DNA of 5,111 bases, from the NCBI RefSeq assembly GCF_947253225.1, contig NZ_CAMXYR010000079.1, positions 1 through 5,111 of the forward strand, in the 5' to 3' direction. The notes under the pieces were generated by a model. The model had not been told where the DNA came from. It ran no database searches and was given only the letters and a program-made list of their open reading frames with translations. Shown here piece by piece: positions 1 through 5,111 of this stretch. This DNA is from an uncultured Anaerococcus sp. (GTDB lineage: Bacteria; Bacillota; Clostridia; Tissierellales; Peptoniphilaceae). Both the position numbers and the translations under genes were made by a program. Numbering within the stretch: the first letter of the stretch is position 1; the number at the start of each line of letters is the position of its first letter.

Positions 1-551
1 TCAAGAAACTCTGGGTGGTCTTTGAAAAGCTCTTTTAGCTTATCAGTGTACTTGGAAAGTCTAAAGAAATAAGTTTCTTCTTCTTGGTAGTCTACATCTC
101 TTCCACAATCAGGACACTTGCCATCTTCCAACTGAGCCTCAGTCCAAAAAGTCTCGCAAGGAGTACAATAATATCCCTTATACTCACCCTTGTAGATATC
201 GCCTTGGTCGTAGAGTTTTTTAAAGATTTTTTTGACATCTTCTTCGTGTTGATGCTCAGTTGATCTTATGAAACGGTCATAGTCAATCTCAAGTTTTTTC
301 CAAAGCTCGATTGTCTCAGAAGCTATCTTATCGACAAAATCTTGAGGAGCAACTCCCGCATCTTGAGCACTTTTCATGATTTTTTGTCCATGTTCATCAG
401 TTCCTGTAGTTAAGAAGGTATCATATCCTAATAAATTTTTGTATCTTTTGAGCACATCTGCAATAACAGAAGTGTAGGTATTACCGATATGAAGGTTGGA
501 ATTTGGATAATATATCGGTGTTGTAATATAATAAGGTTTTTTCTCTGTCAT
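1..551 (-). CDS. metG: Methionyl-tRNA synthetase, N-terminal part (cut by left window edge)
   Basis: The gene encodes a class I aminoacyl-tRNA synthetase that charges tRNA-Met with methionine in the cytoplasm, for both initiation and elongation. The minus strand reads open from the ATG at 549-551 to the window edge, giving 183 residues. The start has an AAGGA Shine-Dalgarno sequence five bases upstream, and the protein begins MTEKKPYYITTPIYYPNSNL. Visible landmarks are the class I signature HIGN at residues 21-24 (most relatives have HIGH), the GTDEHGQK block at 50-57, and a zinc-binding connective domain with Cys129, Cys132, Cys146 and Cys149 in two CxxC knuckles. The KMSKS loop, the anticodon-binding domain and any C-terminal tRNA-binding domain lie outside the window; family members are usually about 510-660 residues. 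It is divergent from tyrS. No T-box is seen on its own strand within the sequence available upstream. Confidence 0.96.
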   Translation of the reverse strand, partial: MTEKKPYYITTPIYYPNSNLHIGNTYTSVIADVLKRYKNLLGYDTFLTTGTDEHGQKIMKSAQDAGVAPQDFVDKIASETIELWKKLEIDYDRFIRSTEHQHEEDVKKIFKKLYDQGDIYKGEYKGYYCTPCETFWTEAQLEDGKCPDCGRDVDYQEEETYFFRLSKYTDKLKELFKDHPEFL

Positions 552-563
552 AATAATCCTTTC
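552..563 (-). promoter_or_regulatory. metG ribosome binding site
   Basis: Read on the minus strand this is GAAAGGATTATT immediately before the ATG. The AAGGA core sits five bases from the start codon, which supports the chosen metG start. Confidence 0.75.
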
Positions 564-589
564 ATAATCCTAATGCATATACTAGCTTT

Positions 590-654
590 ATCATACTTCA
601 AAAGAGCCTATAAATCATCACTTTAATTTATCATTGATGAAAATAATATTTCAA
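590..654 (-). promoter_or_regulatory. Candidate metG promoter region (weak)
   Basis: Two weak sigma-A-like candidates can be read on the minus strand. One is TTGAAA (complement of 649-654) with TAAATT (complement of 625-630) 18 bases downstream. The other is a TATGAT -10 (complement of 590-595) with only a poor -35, ATGATT (complement of 613-618). Neither is convincing alone. The AT-rich stretch 564-689 otherwise contains a short AT hairpin (645-651 with 657-663) and no coding region that I can support. Confidence 0.3.
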
Positions 655-689
655 AAAAATATTAGAGCCCGTTTAAAAAATCAAGTCCC

Positions 690-728
690 TTGCTTTATCT
701 TCTCAAGTAGTGTATATTAAACTATAAT
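690..728 (+). promoter_or_regulatory. tyrS promoter (two overlapping readings)
   Basis: One reading is TTGCTT at 690-695, a 17-base spacer and TATATT at 713-718, which would start transcription near 725. The other uses a perfect TATAAT at 723-728 with a poor -35 (TTCTCA, 700-705) at 17 bases and would start near 735. Either places the start just before the first pairing element of the T-box leader, so the leader RNA can contain little or nothing upstream of position 725. This bears on how small the T-box is. Confidence 0.6.
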
Positions 729-827
729 AAAACTTACAATGAAACCAGTAGGACCTTGTTTGAAACAACTTGGTACGAATTACACTTCATTTTGTTTACG
801 ACCTGCCTAGAGTCTATCCTAGGCGCT

Positions 828-879
828 GAGTATAAAGAAAGCTGGTACCGCACTTGTTGCGCTTTTATGCTCTTTTTTT
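828..879 (+). terminator. Attenuator terminator in the tyrS leader
   Basis: GAGTATAAAG (828-837) can pair with CTTTTATGCTC (862-872) in roughly ten pairs including G-U, followed directly by seven T residues at 873-879. This is the expected intrinsic terminator of a T-box leader, located 33 bases before tyrS. Unusually, its 5' strand lies upstream of the T-box element, so the hairpin loop encloses the antiterminator sequence. Confidence 0.6.
838..865 (+). promoter_or_regulatory. T-box antiterminator with UGGUACC bulge
   Basis: AAAGC (838-842) pairs with GCTTT (861-865), and GCA (850-852) pairs with TGC (858-860) around a five-base loop. This leaves the seven-base bulge TGGTACC at 843-849, the hallmark that contacts the tRNA NCCA end in T-box RNAs. 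It shares 863-865 with the terminator stem, so the two folds compete. Confidence 0.8.
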
Positions 880-911
880 GTACCTATTTTTACGAAAAGA
901 AAGGAAAATAA

Positions 912-2162
912 ATGAAATTCACTTACGAAAAAGAATACGACAATATCTTTGATGAATTAGTTGACCGTGGCTACTATGAACAAGCTACCAACGAAGAAGA
1001 ACTCAAGGACTTATTAAAAAACGAATCAGTAAAGTTTTACTGTGGATTTGATGCCACAGCCGACTCCCTAACTGTAGGCCACCTCATCCAAATCATGGTC
1101 ATGATGCGTATGCAAAACTACGGCCACAGGCCTGTTGCCCTTCTCGGTGGAGGAACAACCCTTATAGGAGATCCTTCAGGAAGGTCTGATATGCGTCAAG
1201 TTATGACAGTCGAAAGAATCAACCACAATGCCGCTTGCTTTTACAAGCAATTCCAAAGATTTTTGGACTTCTCTGACGGCAAAGCTACCATGCTTAACAA
1301 CAAGGATTGGCTCCTTGACCTAAACTTTGTAGAATTTCTAAGAGATGTGGGAAGCGAATTTTTAGTTAACGAAATGATAAAAAAAGATGCCTACAAGAAC
1401 AGGATGGCAGCAGGTGGACTAACCTTCTTTGAATTTTCCTACATGCTCCTCCAATCCTATGACTTCTTGAAAATGTATAGGGAAGATGGGGTAAGTCTTG
1501 AAATGGGTGGGTCTGACCAATGGTCAAACATCATCGGTGGAGTTGACCTTATCAAAAAACACGAAAATGGCAAGGCCTACGGTATGACCTTCTCCCTCCT
1601 TACAACAGCTGACGGAGTAAAAATGGGTAAATCTCAAAAGGGAGCTGTATGGCTTGATGAAAATAAGACTTCCCCTTACGAAATGTTCCAATACATGAGA
1701 AATGTCGATGACAGGGATGTCGAGAAATTCCTCCTCCAACTTACCTTCCTCCCAACAGAAGAATGTAGAAGGCTAGGAAGCCAGACAGAAGCAAGCGAAA
1801 TCAATAAGGCAAAAGAAATACTCGCCTACGAAGTTGTAAAACTCGTCCATGGCAAGGAGAAAGCTGACGAAGCTCTTGCAGCAGCCAAGGCTCTTTTCTC
1901 TGGCAAGGGAGATGAATCTGCCATGCCTACCAGTCAAATCGCAAAAGCCGACCTTCCAAAGGGTCTGCTTGCCCTAATGACAGAAACTGGCCTTACCAAA
2001 TCAAATGGAGAGGCCAGAAGAGCCATCCAACAAGGTGGAGTATCAATCAACGATACAAAAATAACCGACCCTTCCTTTGAAGTTACAGAAGAAATCTTTG
2101 AAGAAGAAAGAATAATAATCAAAAAAGGCAAGAAAAACTTCCACAAGGTTGACCTCGCCTAG
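912..2162 (+). CDS. tyrS: Tyrosyl-tRNA synthetase
   Basis: This class I synthetase activates tyrosine with ATP and transfers it to tRNA-Tyr; family members act as cytoplasmic homodimers. The 416-residue product is full length for the bacterial TyrS type (about 400-430). The catalytic Rossmann domain carries the HIGH-equivalent TVGH at residues 54-57, the GDPSGR block at about 87-91, the tyrosine-pocket pattern Y177-Q181-D184 (YMLLQSYD), GGSDQWSN at 199-206 and the KMSKS-equivalent KMGKS at 237-241. An S4-like RNA-binding domain occupies roughly residues 348-416 (LTKSNGEARRAIQQGGVSIN region). The start is supported by AAGGA at 901-905, six bases upstream. Expression is predicted to be controlled by the T-box leader just upstream and ends at the terminator at 2172-2196, so the gene appears monocistronic. 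Its codons favour C-ending forms (AAC, TAC, CTC) more than the regulator gene downstream, as expected for a highly expressed gene. Confidence 0.98.
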   Translation: MKFTYEKEYDNIFDELVDRGYYEQATNEEELKDLLKNESVKFYCGFDATADSLTVGHLIQIMVMMRMQNYGHRPVALLGGGTTLIGDPSGRSDMRQVMTVERINHNAACFYKQFQRFLDFSDGKATMLNNKDWLLDLNFVEFLRDVGSEFLVNEMIKKDAYKNRMAAGGLTFFEFSYMLLQSYDFLKMYREDGVSLEMGGSDQWSNIIGGVDLIKKHENGKAYGMTFSLLTTADGVKMGKSQKGAVWLDENKTSPYEMFQYMRNVDDRDVEKFLLQLTFLPTEECRRLGSQTEASEINKAKEILAYEVVKLVHGKEKADEALAAAKALFSGKGDESAMPTSQIAKADLPKGLLALMTETGLTKSNGEARRAIQQGGVSINDTKITDPSFEVTEEIFEEERIIIKKGKKNFHKVDLA

Positions 2163-2171
2163 ATATTTTAC

Positions 2172-2196
2172 AAGTAGCCTTAGGGCTACTTTTTTT
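2172..2196 (+). terminator. Intrinsic terminator after tyrS
   Basis: AAGTAGCC (2172-2179) pairs perfectly with GGCTACTT (2184-2191) around a TTAG loop, and the stem runs into a T tract ending at 2196. It starts ten bases after the tyrS stop codon and separates tyrS from the regulator-exporter unit. Confidence 0.93.
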
Positions 2197-2206
2197 CGCC
2201 CTTATC

Positions 2207-2222
2207 TTAGATTAATATCGAA
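2207..2222 (+). promoter_or_regulatory. Operator-like imperfect palindrome, upstream copy
   Basis: TTAGATTAATATCGAA is an imperfect inverted repeat and lies about 45-60 bases before the predicted transcription start. It is embedded in a longer direct repeat: 2203-2224 matches 2296-2317 at 20 of 22 positions. The obvious candidate ligand is the ArsR-type protein encoded immediately downstream; that assignment is inference. Confidence 0.6.
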
Positions 2223-2232
2223 TATAAGTCTA

Positions 2233-2261
2233 TTGATATTAGATGAAATTTGTCCTATAAT
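2233..2261 (+). promoter_or_regulatory. Promoter of the regulator-exporter operon
   Basis: TTGATA (2233-2238) and a perfect TATAAT (2256-2261) are separated by exactly 17 bases, a strong sigma-A-type promoter. Transcription would begin near 2268, leaving a leader of about 60 bases before the ATG at 2329. It lies between the two matching operator-like palindromes at 2207-2222 and 2300-2315. Confidence 0.8.
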
Positions 2262-2270
2262 TAAATTAAT

Positions 2271-2285
2271 CAAATATATATCTAA
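2271..2285 (-). promoter_or_regulatory. Third, inverted partial operator-like copy
   Basis: CAAATATATATCTAA read on the minus strand is TTAGATATATATTTG, which matches the first 12 bases of the 2300-2315 element exactly and diverges at the end. It sits just after the predicted transcription start. AT-rich composition makes chance similarity possible. Confidence 0.35.
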
Positions 2286-2299
2286 CTTATCAGGCTATC

Positions 2300-2315
2300 T
2301 TAGATATATATCGAA
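2300..2315 (+). promoter_or_regulatory. Operator-like imperfect palindrome, downstream copy
   Basis: TTAGATATATATCGAA has half-sites TTAGATAT and ATATCGAA, which are inverted with one mismatched pair. It lies about 33-48 bases after the predicted transcription start and ends just before the Shine-Dalgarno sequence. A protein bound here could block elongation or cooperate with the copy 93 bases upstream. Dyad size and position suit an ArsR-type dimer, but binding is not shown. Confidence 0.6.
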
Positions 2316-2316
2316 T

Positions 2317-2324
2317 AAAGGAGG
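2317..2324 (+). promoter_or_regulatory. Ribosome binding site that fixes the regulator start
   Basis: AAAGGAGG lies four bases before the ATG at 2329. It is a near-perfect anti-16S match and the reason for preferring this start over any upstream in-frame ATG. Confidence 0.88.
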
Positions 2325-2328
2325 TCTT

Positions 2329-3528
2329 ATGGATCAAGTTTTTAATGATTTCAATATTATAGAAAAGCCCCTTCTTGTAAATGAGGCAGGGCTTATCATC
2401 TACTACTATACAAATTGGCTATCTGCCTCAAACAAGAGTCAATATAGCTTTGATATAGCCTATCCTGGCTTTTCTTTCTCAAAGGATTGGCTTTTGATTT
2501 CCATAGAAGAGGTTTTTGCTTCCGAAAAAGCCTATGTCGATTTTGTAAAGAAAGTTAAAAGTGAGGCCCTTCCTTATTTGGAGGAGTTTTTTACGGAAAA
2601 GAATACCGATATTCTTAATCTTTTTTACATATTTACGGAAAATGATGAGAATTATCTGCCTTTTTTTGCAGGAATTTTTCAAAATCTCAATATTTTTGAT
2701 TTAAAAGATTTAACTTATGAGCGTTTCAAAGAAGTTTTTGACTTTTGTTTCCTAAAATTTATGGGAGTTGAGCTTGGTGATGAAAATCACAAGGACCTTG
2801 CAAGTCTTATAGTTAACAAAAAGAAGGCCTTCAAGGAAAATTTCATGACCTTGATAGCGAAACTTCCTTACAGGGATGAGTTGTCTATGAGCCTAGTGAG
2901 GTCTTACTCAAATACTAGGTCTATCTACGATAGGCTCCTTCCCCTTCTTGAAAAACTTTGTGAGATTTTAAAAGACCATATCCCTCTTATCAGTAAAGAC
3001 CTAACAAATCATTTTGACCATATCAAGGAGGATGATTATAAGTTTATCAAGGATATTATTGACCAAGTTGGGATAAATTCTTTTTTACTTACTAATGATA
3101 AGCCCCTTAGTGTCTACTCTCTCTGTATGGCACCAAATATGGAAATGATTCAATTTATGTCAGAAGATATAGACTTTGCCTTTATAAAGTTTGGTATTTT
3201 TGCTGATAAGGAAAAGAAAAATCTAGGGAAGTTAAAACTCCTAAACCAGTACCTAAAGATTTTGGGAGATGCTACTAGGATTGATATCCTTGACCTCCTT
3301 ATGGAGAAATCCTACTATTCCAAGGAACTATCAGACAAACTTTTCATAACTCCTGCCACTCTTTCCTATCACCTAAGCCAACTTCACGTTTGTGGCTTTG
3401 TAGGAGCCTATATCGAGGGTAGAAAGACTTATTACTATTTGAGAAAAGCTGGTTTTAAGAAAATCATAGATGACCTTAGCGAATTTGCTAGTAACATAAG
3501 GGAGGAAAATTATGACAAAAGAGACTAA
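2329..3528 (+). CDS. ArsR-type winged-helix transcriptional regulator with long N-terminal region
   Basis: This is probably a DNA-binding repressor controlling its own operon and the exporter gene behind it. From the ATG at 2329 the product has 399 residues. Residues about 305-375 form an ArsR-like winged helix: LLNQYLKILGDATRIDIL opens it, SYYSKELSDKLFITPATLSYHLSQL carries the helix-turn-helix with recognition segment TPATLSYHLSQL (about 341-352), and GAYIEGRKTYYYL is the wing. The ELCVCDL metal-binding motif of metal-sensing ArsR proteins is not present at the equivalent helix. The roughly 300 residues before it are rich in Phe, Leu, Asp and Lys, show no obvious membrane segment, and match no domain I recognise; ordinary ArsR proteins are only about 100-120 residues. 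The same frame stays open further upstream, to 2149, but that stretch covers the terminator and promoter and has no ribosome binding site. The gene has an AT-richer, T-ending codon style compared with tyrS. The stop codon overlaps the next gene, implying translational coupling. The ligand is unknown. Confidence 0.85.
   Translation: MDQVFNDFNIIEKPLLVNEAGLIIYYYTNWLSASNKSQYSFDIAYPGFSFSKDWLLISIEEVFASEKAYVDFVKKVKSEALPYLEEFFTEKNTDILNLFYIFTENDENYLPFFAGIFQNLNIFDLKDLTYERFKEVFDFCFLKFMGVELGDENHKDLASLIVNKKKAFKENFMTLIAKLPYRDELSMSLVRSYSNTRSIYDRLLPLLEKLCEILKDHIPLISKDLTNHFDHIKEDDYKFIKDIIDQVGINSFLLTNDKPLSVYSLCMAPNMEMIQFMSEDIDFAFIKFGIFADKEKKNLGKLKLLNQYLKILGDATRIDILDLLMEKSYYSKELSDKLFITPATLSYHLSQLHVCGFVGAYIEGRKTYYYLRKAGFKKIIDDLSEFASNIREENYDKRD
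3498..3505 (+). promoter_or_regulatory. Ribosome binding site of the exporter gene
   Basis: AAGGGAGG lies six bases before the ATG at 3512, inside the end of the regulator gene, and supports an overlapping, coupled start. Confidence 0.85.
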
Positions 3529-5111
3529 GAAATTAAGGGAAAATCTCGCCCAAAACTTAAATTCAGAAGAAAGCATCAAAGCCTTTCTTAGGGGAAATAA
3601 ATTATCAAATTTTAGGCTCTTGCAAATGGCCTATGCTCCCTTTAAGAACAATCTAAAAATAAAATTTTCACTAATAATCTATCCTTTTGTGGATGGGCTT
3701 ATTCCTGTTTTGGAAGCCTTTATCATGTACTTTTTGGTAGACTTGATAGAAAAAAACACCGACCTCAGGACTATGATTCTTATAATTACAGCCTATAGCC
3801 TTATAATTTGTGCCTTCTCTATAATTTCTAAGCAAATTGAACGTAGAACTTATCCGACCTACATGGATACAAGGTTAAATTTATTTGTGAAAGCAACAGA
3901 ATCTATTATGAAAATGGACTACGGTCTTGGGGAAAATTCCCTCTTTATGGGAGAGTTTACCAGGGGTTTTGAGCCATTTTCATGCAACAATACAGGTCTT
4001 GAGGGCATCTATCACGATATGTACCCCCTTTTTTCAAGTATCATCTCCTTTGTGGTGATTTCTGTAATTATGGCAAGGCTAAGCCCCCTAATCTTTGTCT
4101 TTGCCCTAATTTCCATCCTCATCCAATTAGGTCTAAGAAACTATACTGACAAGTACAGGCACGCCCACATGGGTGAGCTTAACAAGGTCAGAAGAAAGAC
4201 GGAGGTGTATTATAATGAGGCTAGCGACTTCCGTTTTGCCAAGGATATCAGAATCTTCTCCTTCAAGGACAGGTTCATAGCAGGTTTTAGGCCCCTAGTC
4301 GCTGATGTAGTGAGAATTTCAAGAGTTTTTATTAAGCCAGAGATATACTTATCTCCAATCCTTGCCCTTAGTCTGGTCGGCATAGAGGCTATCTGCTATT
4401 ATTTCTTGGCTGGAAAAATTATATCTAATGAGATTAACCTTAAAAACCTAACCCTAATAATTACTTCTGTGGCGATTTTTAGCAAGGTCTGTCTTGGTCT
4501 TGTTGATAACCTTGCCCAAACTAGGGCCAACCTCCTCTATGTGGCTGATGGTTTTGATATGATAAGAACTAAGCTAGAATCTACCTGGGGAGATGAGAAA
4601 ATCACAGGACCTATGACAATAGAATTTAGAAATGTGTCCTTCTCCTACCCACTTTCTAGCACAAAGGTCTTGGAAAATCTCTCCTTTACCATAAAAGAAA
4701 GGGAAAAAGTCGCCATAGTTGGGGTCAATGGAGCTGGCAAATCTACCATAGTTTCCTTGATTTTGGGTCTTTACCAGCCAACAGAAGGTGAGATTTTAAT
4801 AAATGGTATAAATGCCAAGACCCTTGACCTAGATGAAAGATACAAGGCCTTTGCTACAGTCCTTCAAAATGTAGAACCTCTTGCCGTATCCCTAGCAGAA
4901 AATGTGGCAGGAACTGATAAAAACATCGACAGGAAAAAGGTGATAGATGCCCTAGAAAAGGCGGGGCTTTCCTACAAGCTTGACCAACTTCCAAAGGGAA
5001 TCGATACACAAATGACAAGAAACATCCACGAAGATGGAACCCTATTTTCTGGAGGAGAAAACCAAAAACTCGCCATAGCCCGTGCTATCTACAGAGAAAA
5101 TGCCAAGGCTA
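3512..5111 (+). CDS. ABC exporter subunit, membrane domain fused to ATPase (cut by right window edge)
   Basis: This is a half-size ABC exporter: a membrane protein predicted to use ATP to move a substrate out of the cell as a homo- or heterodimer. The frame is open from the ATG at 3512 to the edge, 533 codons; the family is usually about 570-620. Hydrophobic segments fit six membrane helices, at about residues 52-76, 88-106, 171-188, 192-208, 278-302 and 311-332. The long soluble stretch 209-277 contains TEVYYNEASDFRFAKDIRIF, typical of the intracellular loops of this fold. The ATPase domain starts near 370: A-loop Tyr379, Walker A GVNGAGKST at 404-412, Q-loop Gln452 and signature FSGGENQ at 512-518. 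Walker B, the D-loop and the switch His lie beyond the window, so the cut is the window edge, not a broken gene. It overlaps the ArsR-type gene by 17 bases. The context suggests regulated efflux or peptide export, possibly with a second ABC subunit downstream. The substrate cannot be read from the sequence. Confidence 0.93.
   Translation, partial: MTKETKKLRENLAQNLNSEESIKAFLRGNKLSNFRLLQMAYAPFKNNLKIKFSLIIYPFVDGLIPVLEAFIMYFLVDLIEKNTDLRTMILIITAYSLIICAFSIISKQIERRTYPTYMDTRLNLFVKATESIMKMDYGLGENSLFMGEFTRGFEPFSCNNTGLEGIYHDMYPLFSSIISFVVISVIMARLSPLIFVFALISILIQLGLRNYTDKYRHAHMGELNKVRRKTEVYYNEASDFRFAKDIRIFSFKDRFIAGFRPLVADVVRISRVFIKPEIYLSPILALSLVGIEAICYYFLAGKIISNEINLKNLTLIITSVAIFSKVCLGLVDNLAQTRANLLYVADGFDMIRTKLESTWGDEKITGPMTIEFRNVSFSYPLSSTKVLENLSFTIKEREKVAIVGVNGAGKSTIVSLILGLYQPTEGEILINGINAKTLDLDERYKAFATVLQNVEPLAVSLAENVAGTDKNIDRKKVIDALEKAGLSYKLDQLPKGIDTQMTRNIHEDGTLFSGGENQKLAIARAIYRENAKA

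Larger units (their letters stand above)
736..879 (+). promoter_or_regulatory. T-box riboswitch leader of tyrS (tRNA-Tyr sensing)
   Basis: T-box leaders bind a cognate tRNA through a specifier codon and test its 3' end through an antiterminator bulge; uncharged tRNA allows read-through into the synthetase gene. The sequence shows a Stem I closed by AATGAA (738-743) pairing with TTCATT (786-791), extended outward by ACA with TGT-type pairs. An AGTA element at 747-750 matches the 5' side of the specifier loop. GAAT-TAC-AC at 777-785 matches the 3' side, with TAC (781-783) as a tyrosine specifier. Above the loop lie ACC/GGT and TTGTT/AACAA pairs closed by a three-base loop. A Stem III-like hairpin follows (GCCTAG 805-810 with CTAGGC 819-824), then the T-box element at 838-865 with bulge TGGTACC. 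The UGGU in the bulge fits the A discriminator of tRNA-Tyr. No Stem II or IIA/B pseudoknot is evident. The identification is secure from the T-box motif plus the gene; the exact folds are my hand pairing. Confidence 0.88.

Noticed and set aside
645..663. AT hairpin AATATTT/AAATATT in the metG-tyrS intergenic region, considered as a terminator
   Set aside because: The stem is all A-T and no T tract follows on either strand in a useful position; neither flanking gene ends here because both point outward.
1524..1739. Minus-strand open frame of 71 codons inside tyrS
   Set aside because: It is fully antisense to a clearly conserved tyrS coding region, with no recognisable product; it is a by-product of tyrS codon use.
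1934..2146. Minus-strand open frame of 70 codons over the tyrS 3' end
   Set aside because: It is antisense to the S4-like domain of TyrS. The hydrophobic start is what lysine/glutamate-rich coding gives on the opposite strand.
2149..2328. A 60-codon N-terminal extension of the regulator gene, starting at an in-frame ATG inside the end of tyrS
   Set aside because: The stretch contains the tyrS terminator, the operon promoter and the operator-like repeats and has no ribosome binding site at its ATG, whereas the ATG at 2329 has AAAGGAGG four bases upstream.
2479..2682. Minus-strand open frame of 67 codons inside the regulator gene
   Set aside because: It is antisense to the regulator coding frame, with a Lys/Ile-rich composition that reflects the AT-rich opposite strand.
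3373..3579. Minus-strand open frame of 68 codons across the regulator-exporter junction
   Set aside because: It is antisense to two well-supported genes and their ribosome binding site, with no recognisable product.
5040..5111. Possible truncation of the ABC exporter before Walker B
   Set aside because: The frame is open to the last base and ends exactly at the window edge, so the missing part is simply outside the window.

Overview
The window looks like chromosomal DNA from a low-GC Gram-positive anaerobe of the Firmicutes (Bacillota). The evidence is a T-box riboswitch ahead of an aminoacyl-tRNA synthetase gene, strong purine-rich ribosome binding sites, frequent AGA/AGG/ATA codons and an AT-rich intergenic style. 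A Clostridia/Tissierellia-like host (for example the Anaerococcus/Peptoniphilus group) is my guess from overall feel. It is not demonstrated here.

Layout: (1) positions 1-551, minus strand, hold the first 183 codons of methionyl-tRNA synthetase (metG); the rest lies beyond the left edge. (2) Positions 552-911 are a divergent intergenic region. Its right half holds the tyrS promoter and a small T-box leader with a UAC (Tyr) specifier, a UGGUACC antiterminator bulge and an intrinsic terminator. (3) Positions 912-2162 encode a complete tyrosyl-tRNA synthetase, closed by a clear hairpin terminator at 2172-2196. (4) Positions 2197-2328 are a regulatory region with a near-consensus promoter, flanked by two nearly identical copies of an imperfect palindrome and with a third, inverted, partial copy between them. 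(5) Positions 2329-3528 encode a 399-residue regulator with an ArsR-type winged helix at its C-terminus and about 300 unrecognised residues before it. (6) From 3512 to the right edge runs an ABC exporter gene (membrane domain fused to ATPase) that overlaps the regulator gene by 17 bases and is cut just after its signature motif.

Functionally there are two units. The first is housekeeping: two divergent aminoacyl-tRNA synthetase genes, one of them (tyrS) controlled by uncharged tRNA-Tyr through transcription attenuation. The second is accessory: a probably self-regulated repressor translationally coupled to an exporter, a layout typical of inducible efflux or peptide-export loci. The most interesting observations are the apparently minimal architecture of the tyrS T-box and the repeated operator arrangement paired with an unusually large ArsR-type regulator.
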